Shown here piece after piece: positions 10,117-19,170 of a DNA stretch of 54,033 nt. The notes below the pieces were generated by a model, which made no database searches, was not told the DNA's origin, and saw only the letters and a program-made list of their open reading frames with translations. The translations under genes and the position numbers were made by a program. The DNA comes from CAVQFO01 sp963711725 (GTDB taxonomy: Bacteria > Pseudomonadota > Gammaproteobacteria > Nitrococcales > Aquisalimonadaceae): assembly GCA_963711725.1 (NCBI GenBank), contig CAVQFO010000054.1, forward strand, positions 1 to 54,033. Direction: 5' to 3'. Each line of letters begins with the position of its first letter. Within the stretch, counting starts at the first letter, position 1.

Positions 10117-10701
10117 ATGAATACCACCCCCATGAAATCCGCACTTCGAGCCGCGGTATTGGCCCTGTTGCTGGCTCCGTTCGGCGCCGCCACGGCCGCC
10201 GACACGAATATCCTCAAGCAGCAGGCCGTTACGGCCTTGCAGAACGGCCATCCACAACAGGTCGTGGATATGTTGGGGCCGGTCGCGAAGGACGCGGGGC
10301 CGGACCTGCAGCTGTTGCTGGGCCTGGCCTACATCAAGCTCCAGAGCGTGGACGCGAAACCCCAGAAGGGCATCCCGTGGCTGCGCAAGGCCGCGGAAGG
10401 GGGCTCGGCTCAGGCGCAGCAGGTTTACGGGAGCCTGCTCTACAAGGGAATTCGGGTCGAGAAGGACACGAAGAGCGGAATGCGCTGGCTTCGGCGGGCC
10501 GCGCTGCAGGACGATCCCACGGCCCTGTACAACCTGGGTATCGCCTATCTGGGCGGCACGGGCGAGAAGGGCGTGCCGGACGACCCGAATCTTGGTCTGG
10601 GTTTGATCGTTCGTGCGGCGAACCTGGGGAACCAGCAGGCCAAGGACCTGTTGGACCGATTTGCAACTCAAGCCAAGAATCAGCTCTCCAAACAAAAATA
10701 G
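10117..10701 (+). CDS. Sel1-repeat / TPR-like periplasmic protein
   Basis: About 194 residues. The signal peptide (MKSALRAAVLALLLAPFGAATA-AD) points to an ATG at 10117 or 10132. The mature part has Sel1-like helical repeats (GIPWLRKAAEGGSAQAQ, SGMRWLRRAALQDDPTALYNLG, GLGLIVRAANLGNQQAKDLL). Such proteins act as scaffolds for protein-protein contacts in the periplasm. It lies 113 bases after the DUF1501-like gene on the same strand and may belong to the same transcript, but nothing in the sequence fixes its partner. Confidence 0.75.
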   Translation: MNTTPMKSALRAAVLALLLAPFGAATAADTNILKQQAVTALQNGHPQQVVDMLGPVAKDAGPDLQLLLGLAYIKLQSVDAKPQKGIPWLRKAAEGGSAQAQQVYGSLLYKGIRVEKDTKSGMRWLRRAALQDDPTALYNLGIAYLGGTGEKGVPDDPNLGLGLIVRAANLGNQQAKDLLDRFATQAKNQLSKQK

Positions 10702-10732
10702 GGCCCGGCCCGACAACATCGGGGAAGCCGCG

Positions 10733-11428
10733 ATGGATATGCGCAACACACTGGATGGTGTTACCGACAAGGAATGCAGGGCGGCGCTGATGGAGTTTCT
10801 GCAGGGCTATTTGACGCCCGCGTTCGGCGCATTGCCCAAGCGAGAGGTCGATCTGCTGGTATTGGAGCTGATGGAGCGACTGGGGCTGGTGGATCGTAAT
10901 CCCTCGCTTTATTCCCTGGTGCAGGGGCTGCGGGTCACGCGATCCAAGGCTCGCAATCTCCTCTACGACAGGGAGCTGCGGCGACTCAATGTGGATGACC
11001 TGGATTGTCGGGTCCTCCAGGCTCTTACGCGGCCGCTGATCCAGAAGCAGGGCGACTTGTTCGTCCTGGAAATCGAGAATCCGCTGGTGGCCGATCACCT
11101 GCGGGCGCGCCTGCAGAACCTGGGGCATGCCACGGATGGATCGTTCTCGGCCAGTCTTGTAAAACTCTCCGGCGATGCCATGGCGGCGTTGATCGAGGAC
11201 TATATGCCGCCTGCGAAGCGGGAGCGCCTGCGCCAGGCGCTGATCCGCGCGGGTGCACCGGATACGTCCCTGACCGGCGTGCTCAAGTCGGTTTTCCGCA
11301 AGTTGGGCGGCAAGTTGGCGGACGAAGCGGGCTCGGAACTGGCGGGGCGGGCCGGGGATTACCTGGCGCCCATTGTCGAAGGCGCGGCCGCCGCGGCGTC
11401 GAAGAGCGTCAAGGAACTCTTTCAGTAG
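10733..11428 (+). CDS. Hypothetical protein, unrecognised
   Basis: 231 residues from ATG 10733 (MDMRNTLDGVTDKE). It has no signal peptide and no convincing membrane segment. The N-terminal part is helical and leucine-rich (LLVLELMERLGLVDRNPSLYSLVQGLRV), followed by a basic stretch (RSKARNLLYDRELRRL). The C-terminus is Ala/Gly-rich (GRAGDYLAPIVEGAAAAASK). I do not recognise the family. It is followed after 23 bases by an alpha/beta hydrolase gene, so they may be co-expressed. Codon use matches its neighbours and the frame is unbroken for 696 bases, which supports a real gene. Confidence 0.6.
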   Translation: MDMRNTLDGVTDKECRAALMEFLQGYLTPAFGALPKREVDLLVLELMERLGLVDRNPSLYSLVQGLRVTRSKARNLLYDRELRRLNVDDLDCRVLQALTRPLIQKQGDLFVLEIENPLVADHLRARLQNLGHATDGSFSASLVKLSGDAMAALIEDYMPPAKRERLRQALIRAGAPDTSLTGVLKSVFRKLGGKLADEAGSELAGRAGDYLAPIVEGAAAAASKSVKELFQ

Positions 11429-11451
11429 CATCAAGCTTTGAGGATGGGCGA

Positions 11452-12258
11452 ATGCAGTTCAGATTGAGCGACGGGGTCGAAATTCAGTACGAGATCGAAG
11501 GCGAAGGACCCACCCTGGTGTTTCTCCCGGGGATATTGGGCAATGTCGATACCTACCTTCCGATTGTCAAACGCCTTCGGGATCGTTATCGGTGTGTCCG
11601 CCTGGAGTTTGCGGGGCAGGGTGCCACCATGATCGACCCGCGGCCGTCCGCCGAGGGGTACGCCATTCCACGCCATACGGCCGACGTGCTGGAGCTGGTG
11701 GATCACTTGGCGCTGGAACGCTTTGGCCTGGTCGGGTTGTCGTTCGGCTCCGAGGTGTCCGTCAGCCTGGCGGGTACCCGGCCCGAAGCCGTGAACAAGG
11801 TGTGCCTGCTGGCGGCCTTGTTGCGCAACCGCACCGAGCACTACCAGAATTGGAACCGGGTCTGGGAGCAGTCCACGGTAACCCCGGATCTGCTCACGCG
11901 TGTGACCGCCGGACTGGTGTATTCCGAAGCCATGTTGAGCCAATATCCCGACATGATTCCGAATATGCGCGAAGCATTTGAGTCGGTGGATGCGCAGCAT
12001 TTGCAGGCCTTCCGGTACAACCTCCAGGCGGCGCGCACCTACGACGTGGAATCGGCGTTTGAGCAGGTGCGCCAGCCATTGCGTCTGATCCACGGGGAAG
12101 CGGACCTGGTCCACCCGGTCGCCGAGCTTCGCGGCGTGCTCGAACGGCTCCGGCCGGATGCCGAATTGAGCGAATTGCCCGGCGCGGGGCACGGTATCCA
12201 CGTGGAGAACCCGGCCTTCATTGCCGACGCGGTCGCCGGCTTCTTTGCCGAGCCCTGA
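11452..12258 (+). CDS. Alpha/beta hydrolase
   Basis: 268 residues from ATG 11452, with a GAGGA-type ribosome site 7 bases upstream. Classic alpha/beta hydrolase features are visible: a glycine-rich oxyanion loop (LVFLPGILGN), the nucleophile elbow GLSFGS with Ser97, an acid region GEADLVHP near residue 217 and a terminal histidine in GAGHGIHVENP near residue 247. Likely a cytoplasmic esterase or a similar hydrolase; the substrate cannot be read from the sequence. It follows the unknown gene at 10733 and precedes a small membrane protein by 12 bases. Confidence 0.85.
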   Translation: MQFRLSDGVEIQYEIEGEGPTLVFLPGILGNVDTYLPIVKRLRDRYRCVRLEFAGQGATMIDPRPSAEGYAIPRHTADVLELVDHLALERFGLVGLSFGSEVSVSLAGTRPEAVNKVCLLAALLRNRTEHYQNWNRVWEQSTVTPDLLTRVTAGLVYSEAMLSQYPDMIPNMREAFESVDAQHLQAFRYNLQAARTYDVESAFEQVRQPLRLIHGEADLVHPVAELRGVLERLRPDAELSELPGAGHGIHVENPAFIADAVAGFFAEP

Positions 12259-12270
12259 GGGCTTCACGCC

Positions 12271-12696
12271 GTGAATGAGATTAGCAAGGCGGATCCGGCG
12301 GCCCAGCGGCGCGTGGCGGCGCTGGTTGCGGTGGTCGGACTCGGCGGTGGCGTACTGGTCTTCTCGATTCAGCGTTGGCTTCCGGATCTGCTTCGCTGGG
12401 CGACGGGCGGACCCGGGCGGATGGGATGGGTCGGGGCCGGCCTGGTGGCCGTGGTGTGTGGGCCGCTGTTGCTCCTCGCACTCCATTTCCTGCGCATGGC
12501 TTCCCGTGTCGCCCGCGCCGGGCGTTTCCCGCCGCCGGGTGCGCGGGTCATCCGCGATACGCCCGTTCTCGAAGGCCCGGCCGCCAAGCGTCGCGTTCTC
12601 CTGTTGCGGGGCATGGCCGTCATGGTGGGCGCGATGGGGTTGATTATGGCGGCACTGCTCTTGCGGTTGCTCCTGCTCTTCAGCGCAGCGTCCTGA
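12271..12696 (+). CDS. Small integral membrane protein
   Basis: 141 residues beginning at a GTG 12 bases after the hydrolase stop. Three hydrophobic segments are visible: VAALVAVVGLGGGVLVF, MGWVGAGLVAVVCGPLLLLAL and a C-terminal VMVGAMGLIMAALLLRLLLL. A basic loop lies between the second and third. I do not recognise the family. Tight spacing suggests co-expression with the hydrolase. Confidence 0.6.
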   Translation: MNEISKADPAAQRRVAALVAVVGLGGGVLVFSIQRWLPDLLRWATGGPGRMGWVGAGLVAVVCGPLLLLALHFLRMASRVARAGRFPPPGARVIRDTPVLEGPAAKRRVLLLRGMAVMVGAMGLIMAALLLRLLLLFSAAS

Positions 12697-12778
12697 ACGG
12701 GGCCACGCCGTTGACGGCGGGGTATTGCGCCACCACCTAACTGCTGGGTCCTGATATCCCAATTGGAAGGAGAGAGCC

Positions 12779-13477
12779 GTGGTTGATACCGGAAGTGTCT
12801 TGGTCGTGGGTGCGGGGCCAGGCCTGGGGCTGGCCGTGGCCCGGCGCTTTGCCCGGGAAGGGTTCAAGGTGGCCATCGCCGCCCGCTCCGAGGACCGCCT
12901 GAAGCAACGCGCAAACGAGGAGGGGCTGAAACCTTATGCTTGCGATGCTACCGATCCGGCGGCCGTGGAGCGACTGTTCGCGGAGGTAACTCAGGATCTG
13001 GGGGCACCCCGGGTCGTGATCTACAACGCGGGGACGTTCGAGCCGGGACGGGTCGTGGATATAGCGCCCGAGGATTTCGAACGATGCTGGCGTATCGGCT
13101 GCTACGGCGGCTTCCTGGTGGGGCGGGCCGCCGCAGCCAGCATGAAGGGCCGGGGTGGCACCATACTGCTCACCGGCGCAACGGCCTCCCTGCGCGGTGG
13201 AGCGGGCTTCGCCAACCTCGCCGTTCCCAAATTCGGCCTGCGGGCGCTGTCCCAGAGCCTGGCCCGGGAACTGGGTCCGGAGAACATCCATGTGGCACAT
13301 GTGATCATCGACGGCCAAATCGACTCGCCCCGGCGCGCGCATCTCAAGGAAGAGCGGGGCCCGGATTCCCTCCTGGATCCCGATGCCATCGCCGAGAGCT
13401 ATTATCAGCTCCACCGCCAGCACCGCAGCGCGTGGACCCAGGAGCTGGATCTGCGGCCCTGGGTGGAGTCGTTCTGA
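12779..13477 (+). CDS. Short-chain dehydrogenase/reductase-like protein lacking the catalytic Tyr
   Basis: 232 residues from GTG 12779 after a GGAGAGAG-type site. The N-terminal Rossmann motif is VLVVGAGPGLGLAVARRF and a further SDR motif is YNAGTFEPG. The segment normally carrying the Y-x-x-x-K pair reads FANLAVPKFGLRAL: the lysine is there but the residue four before it is leucine, not tyrosine. The upstream serine region reads TGATAS. This replacement is found in a recognisable SDR subgroup with AKFALRxLAQS-type sequences, so it is not just an error. NAD(P) binding is likely; classical SDR catalysis is doubtful. It precedes the ABC exporter genes. Confidence 0.8.
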   Translation: MVDTGSVLVVGAGPGLGLAVARRFAREGFKVAIAARSEDRLKQRANEEGLKPYACDATDPAAVERLFAEVTQDLGAPRVVIYNAGTFEPGRVVDIAPEDFERCWRIGCYGGFLVGRAAAASMKGRGGTILLTGATASLRGGAGFANLAVPKFGLRALSQSLARELGPENIHVAHVIIDGQIDSPRRAHLKEERGPDSLLDPDAIAESYYQLHRQHRSAWTQELDLRPWVESF

Positions 13478-13519
13478 CAAACGGGCGGTGGTCATCGATC
13501 GGCCGCCGGAGGGGCTTGC

Positions 13520-14491
13520 GTGTTGCGCCTTGAAGAGGAAACCGCCGCGGCGGACGGTTATCCCGTTGCCGACGATACCGATCCCGTGGTCGTGGCCCGC
13601 GGCCTGGTGAAGCGTTTCCGGGAGCGCGCGGTGGTGGACGGAGTGGACCTCAAGGTGCCACGGGGCGAGTGCTTCGGCCTGCTTGGGCCCAACGGCGCGG
13701 GAAAGACCACGACCCTGCGCATGCTGATGGGTTTCACGCCGCCCACCGAAGGTGAACTCGTGGTATTGGGCTACCCTGTCCCGGCCCAGGCGCGGGCCAT
13801 GCGGCGGGGGGTGGGCGTCGTACCCCAGTTCGACAATCTCGACCCGGACTTCAGTGTTCGGGAGAACCTTTCCACGTACGCGAGCTACTTCGGCCTTCGC
13901 GCAGAGGGGGTGCAGCAGCGGATTAGCGACCTGCTGCGGTTTGCAGCGCTTGAGCACCGGGCGGATGCGGCGATCCACGAGCTCTCCGGGGGAATGAAAC
14001 GCAGGCTGACGCTGGCCCGCGCCCTGATCAACGATCCCGAACTGCTGGTCCTGGATGAGCCCACCACCGGCCTGGATCCGCAGGCCCGCCAGCATATCTG
14101 GGAACGGCTGCGGGGGCTTCTTGCGGAAGGCCGCACCTTGATTCTCACCACACACTACATGGAAGAGGCGGAACGCCTGTGCGACCGCATTGCAATCATG
14201 GATCAGGGCCGCGTGGTGGCGTGCGATACGCCGGCGGGCCTGATCGCGGCGCATATCGAGCCCCATGTGGCGGAGCTGCGTGGCAGGCCGCCGGAAGATG
14301 TGGTGTCGGTGTTTCGCGGTCAGGCGGGTTTTCGCCTTGAAGAGGTGGGAGACACCGTGTTCGTGTACGCCCGTGAACGGGAGCCGCTACTGGAACGTTT
14401 GAGCCATCTGTCCGGGCGGCGCTACATCTACCGCCCGGCGGATCTGGAAGACGTATTCCTCAGGCTCACCGGCCGGGATCTCAGGGACTGA
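13520..14491 (+). CDS. ABC transporter ATP-binding protein, NodI/drug-export type
   Basis: 323 residues. GTG 13520 is chosen because a GGAGGGG site lies 6 bases upstream. Walker A is GPNGAGKTT (residues 56-64), followed by Q-loop PQFDNLD, signature LSGGM, Walker B LLVLDEPTTGLD and H-loop TTHYMEEAERLCDR. The single-domain layout and C-terminal extension match DrrA/NodI-type exporters. The permease gene starts 4 bases after the stop, so the two form a unit that exports an unknown lipophilic or glycan-like compound across the inner membrane. Confidence 0.9.
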   Translation: MLRLEEETAAADGYPVADDTDPVVVARGLVKRFRERAVVDGVDLKVPRGECFGLLGPNGAGKTTTLRMLMGFTPPTEGELVVLGYPVPAQARAMRRGVGVVPQFDNLDPDFSVRENLSTYASYFGLRAEGVQQRISDLLRFAALEHRADAAIHELSGGMKRRLTLARALINDPELLVLDEPTTGLDPQARQHIWERLRGLLAEGRTLILTTHYMEEAERLCDRIAIMDQGRVVACDTPAGLIAAHIEPHVAELRGRPPEDVVSVFRGQAGFRLEEVGDTVFVYAREREPLLERLSHLSGRRYIYRPADLEDVFLRLTGRDLRD

Positions 14492-14495
14492 TCCG

Positions 14496-15260
14496 ATGCC
14501 CACCGCCAGCCTCCGTTTTGTTCCCGTGTGGCGCCGGAATTTCCTGGTCTGGAGGAAATTGTTGGTGCCGTCGTTGCTGGGAAATTTCGGCGAGCCTTTG
14601 CTGTACCTCCTGGCCCTGGGGTACGGCTTTGGCCGTCTGGTCGGGGACATCGGGGGCATGAGCTACTCGGCCTTTCTCGCCTCCGGCATCGTCTGTTCCA
14701 GCGCCATGACGGCGGCCAGCTTCGAGGCCCTGTATTCCGCCTACACTCGCCTCAACGTCCAGCAAACCTGGGCCGCCATGCTGAGTGCGCCGCTGACGGT
14801 GGACGACGTGGTGATAGGCGAGATCGTCTGGGCGGGCAGCAAGGCGCTGATCAACGCGGCGGCAATCCTGCTGGTGAGCGCCGGATTGGGGCTTACCAGC
14901 GGCTGGGGCGTGGTCTGGGTCCTGCCGGTGGTGTTGCTGATGGGGCTGACGTTCGCCGCACTTGCGATGATCGTCACCGCCTTGTCCCACAGCTATGACT
15001 TCTTCATGTACTACTTCACCCTGGCGATCACGCCCATGCTGCTGCTCTCGGGGGTGTTCTTTCCGCTGGAGAGCCTGCCGCCGTTCATTGCCAAGGCCGC
15101 ACTGTGCCTCCCGCTGGCCCATGCCGTGGCACTGATTCGTCCGCTGATGACTGGAGGCGCGGTGACGCTGGTGCCGCTGCATCTGGGGGTTGTGGTGGGT
15201 TACGGGGTCGCCGCGGGCGCCATCGCAATCGGGTTGTTCCGCAGGAGGTTGATGGCGTAG
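14496..15260 (+). CDS. ABC-2 type permease, NodJ-like
   Basis: 254 residues from ATG 14496. Six hydrophobic segments are visible, for example LYLLALGYGFGRLVGDI, WVLPVVLLMGLTFAALAMIV and FTLAITPMLLLSGVFFPLESLP. The last contains the LSGVFFPL motif of ABC-2 permeases. It forms the membrane part of the exporter with the preceding ATPase. The gene ends 98 bases before a MITE-like element. Confidence 0.9.
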   Translation: MPTASLRFVPVWRRNFLVWRKLLVPSLLGNFGEPLLYLLALGYGFGRLVGDIGGMSYSAFLASGIVCSSAMTAASFEALYSAYTRLNVQQTWAAMLSAPLTVDDVVIGEIVWAGSKALINAAAILLVSAGLGLTSGWGVVWVLPVVLLMGLTFAALAMIVTALSHSYDFFMYYFTLAITPMLLLSGVFFPLESLPPFIAKAALCLPLAHAVALIRPLMTGGAVTLVPLHLGVVVGYGVAAGAIAIGLFRRRLMA

Positions 15261-15357
15261 GGGACGCGGATTGGCTCCCTCTCCCCGGTGCTTCACCTTC
15301 CAGGACGGGTGTCGCGAGAGACGCCGAAACCCAGCATTCAAGGAAACGCTGTCTTAG

Positions 15358-15626
15358 GGAGACGCTGATTTATTCACGCGTCCGCGCTCAGGTCTGTTTT
15401 GGTCATCTGGGTAGGCGCGGTGCCGGTCGCGTAGCCGTCGCTACGGGGCCGGTTCCGCAACACCGCCGGGGGCCAAAACAGGGCTGAGCCCTTCGGGTTA
15501 CGGCCTGAGAAGCCGCCCTGGGGTGTTGCGCCGCTTGGCCGTAGAACGACTACGGCGCTGCGCGGCGCGCCTACCATGCCGGCTTCTCAGGCCGTAACGC
15601 GGCCGTGTGAATAAGTCAGCGTCTCC
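15358..15626. mobile_element. MITE-like element with IS5-type target duplication
   Basis: A 269-base element has terminal inverted repeats of about 20 bases (GGAGACGCTGA-T/C-TTATTCAC, one mismatch). It is flanked by a direct TTAG at 15354-15357 and 15627-15630. TTAG fits YTAR, the target duplicated by the IS5 subgroup of IS5-family elements. No transposase is encoded. Inside is a perfect 19-base inverted repeat (15497-15515 with 15580-15598) and shorter stems, so the transcript would fold strongly. I infer a non-autonomous element mobilised by an IS5-type transposase elsewhere. Confidence 0.7.
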
Positions 15627-15638
15627 TTAGCACCCCCT

Positions 15639-15707
15639 CGTCATTCCCGCGCAGGCGGGAATCCCGTCTTTTCAAAGGCATGGATTCCCGCCTGCGCGGG
15701 AATGACG
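15639..15707. repeat. REP-like hairpin, family A copy 1
   Basis: Two perfect 26-base arms (15639-15664 and 15682-15707; core CATTCCCGCGCAGGCGGGAA) are separated by 17 bases. Each arm itself contains a smaller palindrome. A near-identical copy lies at 29673-29743. It could also act as a terminator between the converging nodJ-like and esterase genes. Confidence 0.75.
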
Positions 15708-15802
15708 GCTTGAGAAACATGGAGGGCTCGCGTGCCGAGTGCTCGTCGGCAAAGCTGGCTTGCGGGACAACCTCCCCGGCGGGGAGGGGTAAATCCAAGC
15801 CC

Positions 15803-16702
15803 TTACCGTGCCGCGTACGCCGGCCGTTTCTCGCGCACCGGCCTGGCCTTGGCCCGGCGGTTGTTGCGCTCAAAAAAGCCCGCCAAATAATGCGCGAAAT
15901 CCACATCGGTACGGCGGAAGAACGGGTTGCTCTGAAGGCCTGGACCCGCGGGCCATTGGTGCTTCATGTCATCGAATGCGAGTACGGACAGCCGGGGGCC
16001 GGCGTTGTCGGCGTAGGTGGTTTCCGCCACGGTCTCGTGCAGGTGGCGGGTGACGGGTCACCGGTGCGGTAGAGGCGGCGTAGCACTTCCGCATTGATGC
16101 CATGGTGGTCGGGATGCAAAAGTGCATCCCGGCGGCCGAAGGCGAGGGCGGCAATCTGGGTGTCGGAGGCGGGGAGATTCGCACCGCAAAGTTCCATGGC
16201 GTCCGCCCAGGCTTGGTTCAGCGCTGGCGCCGCCACCGCAGACCTGGTTCCGGCCGGTGCCGATAGTGGGCGCGGAGCAGGCGCCTATGCCCGCGAAACA
16301 CATCGGGCGCTAGCAGGCCGGTGACCAGCGCTTGGGTGGCCGCCAGAGGACAGGCCGGTGATATAGACTCGGTCGGGATCGATGTCGAGGCCGGGTCATC
16401 CAGGCATTCGCCCACCAGCGCCAACAGATAGCGGCTATGACGGTTATCCCGGCATGGCCCATGTCGTAGTAGTCCCAACAGTTGGGCAGATGCTCGTAGA
16501 TGTCGGCGTCGGGCACGGCGGGAAGGGCGACTACAAGGCCATATTCCTGAGCCGCGGAGGCCCAGCCGGCATGTTCGCGATGTCACGGTGGGTTTGGGAG
16601 CAGCCGTGCAGGCTCAGCAGCAGGCCGCGCGGACTCGTCGCTGCGCGGTATTTGCAGCAGCGTGTCCAGGCCTCCGAGGCGGCGCGAAATCCATTCAGCC
16701 AT
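15803..16702 (-). CDS. PHB depolymerase-family esterase (frameshifted)
   Basis: The start at 16702 (MAEWISRRLGG) has a GGGAGA site upstream. The order of fragments fits a poly(3-hydroxybutyrate) depolymerase-type esterase: LLLSLHGCSQTHRDI (oxyanion loop), LPNCWDYYD, a segment ending in GLSSGGTQAL-like residues, GIGACSAPTIGTG and a C-terminal DDMKHQWPAGPG carrying the likely catalytic His. The frame changes several times between about 16050 and 16600. The C-terminus FFERNNRRAKARPV is in one clean frame. No obvious signal peptide, so possibly intracellular or acting on another ester. It is the third gene of an operon with a methyltransferase and a KAS III-like protein. Confidence 0.6.
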
Positions 16703-16760
16703 GGCCGAATCTCCCTATCGATCGCTTTTCAGCGTTGCGAAAATTCATTCGGGATCGTCC

Positions 16761-17801
16761 TTACCCCATGCTAGGTCTTCCGTGATATGCATCAGACGTG
16801 ACGGCCTGATTGTAGCCGCCGCCGGTGGCGACGAACAGAACCTGGTCGCCCGGTCGGATTTTGCCTTCCGAATGCCCACGTGCAGCGTCGCTGGAATGGA
16901 TGCCGAGCCCATGTATCCGTAGCGATCCAAAGTCAGACGGGCCTTTTCCATCGGCTGACCGAGTTCGGCCATCACGGTTTCGATGGACGGCAGGCTGAAC
17001 TGGGTGAAGATGTAGTGGTCGATGTCGTCCAGCGATACGCCGTATTGGTCCCGGAAGCGGCGGATCTGGCGCGGCCAGCCCTCGTTGTTGATGTAAGAGG
17101 GGATGCGCATGGTCATCTGAAGCTGGGTGCGCCCGGCGGCTGACCGATTCTTCGGATGGCCGGCTCGAAGGTGCCCGCCGGAGAAGATCCCGAAGCTCTG
17201 GTGAAAGCTGCCGTCGGCAAACAGCACGGAACCGCCGAAGCCGGCATTTTCCGAGCGTCCGACCACGGCCGCCGCGGCGCCGTCACCCACCAACAGGGCC
17301 ATGGGCCCTTCGTGGTCCAACAGCTTTGAGGCCATGGACACGCCGATGATCAGCACCTTGTCGCATGCCGGGCATGACCTTGATCATCCCGGCGGCGTTG
17401 GCCAGGGCGGTGGGAAACGAGGCGCAGGCGCAATTGATGTCGTAGGTGCCGGCGTTCGATCGCCCCCAGTTTGTGCTGCACCACCAGCGAGGTGCCGGGT
17501 ACCACGTAGTCGGGAAATTCCGTGCCCAGGATGATGAGATCGATGTCCTGCGGGTCCAGGTTTGCTCTTTCCAGCGCCTTCTTTGCGGCTACCACGGCCA
17601 AGTCCGAGGTGGCCCAGTCCTGCGGGGCTCGTGCCAGCGCCGCGTGATGCCGGTCTGCTCCTGGTATTTGTCGACCCATGCCTCCCGGCCGGGCGCTGTA
17701 GCGCTCCCGCAGCAGTTCGTTGTTGATCTCCTTGGCTGGCACGTACATGCCGGTGGAGAGAATGGCGGCATCCGATGCCCCTTGGGATTGGTGTCGATCA
17801 C
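16761..17801 (-). CDS. KAS III-like (FabH superfamily) protein with altered catalytic residues (frameshifted)
   Basis: A GTG at 17801 overlaps the stop of the upstream methyltransferase. Collinear pieces read AAILSTGMYVPAKEIN, KYQEQTGITRRWHE, LDPQDIDLIILGTEFPDYVVPG, YDINCACASFPTAL, MALLVGDGAAAAVVG and QVLFVATGGGYNQAV, the order of a beta-ketoacyl-ACP synthase III. The cysteine of CACASF aligns with the FabH nucleophile. In an unbroken stretch the histidine motif PHQAN reads FTQFS and the asparagine motif YGNTSAAS reads YGYMGSAS, so His and Asn are both replaced. Decarboxylative condensation is therefore unlikely; acyl transfer or non-decarboxylative chemistry is possible. Frame changes fall near 16870, 17140, 17350, 17450, 17620 and 17690. 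Confidence 0.65.
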
Positions 17802-18818
17802 TTATCCGTGTCCGTCCTTCCGTTGCTGCAACGAATATAGGTCCAACCCGCCAGGAACGTGGGGCTCCATCGAAAACGCGGTTCAGGGCCTCCCGGATAA
17901 GGCGGAGCCGGTCGGTTATCGCCTGCGCGGTGGGTTCGTTACCGTCGATGCGCGCGGAGCCACCGACCCAACCCAATACCCCTTCATGATAGGTGCTGAG
18001 GAATTCGTACCATTCCTCGAACTGGACTTCGAGGGGTACGTAATCCACCGCCTGGATTTCGAAGCCGGCCGCCTCGAGGGCATCGGTGTAGTAACCCAGA
18101 TCCCGAGGGGGCAGAAAGAACTTCTCCCGAAGCTGATCGTATTTCCGCTGGCGCAGGGCGTCATCCAGATGCCCACGATAGGCCGCGTACCGAGGATCTT
18201 CCTCCACGATATCCATGGCGGCGCGATGGATCGGCATCGACCGTACTCATCGATGATCCAGTGATCCGGGGCGGCGCTGGGATTGCGCACGTTGCCGGAT
18301 TGCACGAAGGCCAGCCCGCCGGGTTTCAGCGCGGCCGACCAGGAATTCAGCGTGACCTCCAGGCCGTAGTAGAGATGAATGGCGTTGGTGGAGACCACGG
18401 CGTCCACTCCGGGAGCCAGGACCTCGGCGTCCGTGACTTCCTGCACCAGTTGCAGCCGCCGCTCAGGCTCCAGATAGCGGATCAGGCGGAACGCGGCCCG
18501 GGGGTCGTCGCCCAGGCGCTCCAGCGCGAGACGGAGGAATTTGGGAGAGGCGTCCACCAGCAGCACGGCGCAGTTGATATCGCTGCGAAGCAGTCGCCGG
18601 GCGAGGATGCCGGTGCCGGCGGAGTAGTCCAGGAGCACGTCGCCTTCCCGCAGGAAGCTGCCGAGTTGGTCCAGGGTGGGTTCGAGGTTGCGGTACCAGC
18701 CCTGATGTTCAACGGCGTCGTAGCGGATTGCGAGATCGTCGATAGGGCGATGCCGCCATTCTTCTTCGGGTACGCGTTTGAAGCCTTCGGGCCAGGGAAA
18801 CGCTGTGCTGGGGTTCAT
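17799..18818 (-). CDS. Class I SAM-dependent methyltransferase (frameshifted)
   Basis: ATG 18818 (MNPSTAFPWPEG) follows an AAGGAGAG ribosome site. The SAM motif I is DVLLDYSAGTGILARRLL, followed by CAVLLVDASPKFLRLALERLG, and a later VDAVVSTNAIHLYYGLEVTL fits motif IV/V of methyltransferases. The C-terminal half (YAAYRGHLDDALRQRKYDQL, GYYTDALEAAGFEIQAVDYVP) is in another frame after about 18240. Near the end one more shift lets it stop at a TGA overlapping the GTG of the KAS III-like gene. It is the first gene of this three-gene operon. Substrate unknown; a carboxylate or an acyl-derived product made by the next gene is a possibility. Confidence 0.65.
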
Positions 18819-19170
18819 GGCTCTCCTTGCCTTGCTTGCTGTCCGGCAGTGTCCGTTGGGCGCGATACCCGCCGGCGCGGTCAAGTACATCCGTATTTTC
18901 TTAATCAGCTTTGCGCAGATTAGCGAACCGGATCTGTGGGGGCAAGGATGATCCCTGGCGGGTGCCGCTCCGCAGCGCTTGGTTTCGATCGGCCCGGGTC
19001 GTGTAAGTTAACGGCCGCCGGCCCGTACCGCGGCAACGACCCATCGTGCCCGAGGGTATATATAGCCGAGATGCTCCACCTGTGCTTGCGAAGCCCAGAG
19101 GGCGAGGGTTGATTTCGGTGAGCGCGGTCCCGAAGTTTGCAAGGCGAAAACGGACATAACGGAGGACAAC
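18819..19170. promoter_or_regulatory. Divergent intergenic region
   Basis: This 352-base region lies between the methyltransferase operon (minus) and the dehydrogenase gene (plus). A TATATATAG stretch near 19050 is a plausible -10 region for the plus-strand gene, and GGAGGAC just before 19171 is its ribosome site. I see no gene, repeat or riboswitch here. Confidence 0.3.

Noticed and set aside
13520..15260. Nodulation genes nodIJ
   Set aside because: The family resemblance is real, but no other nod genes are present; these are general ABC-2 exporters.
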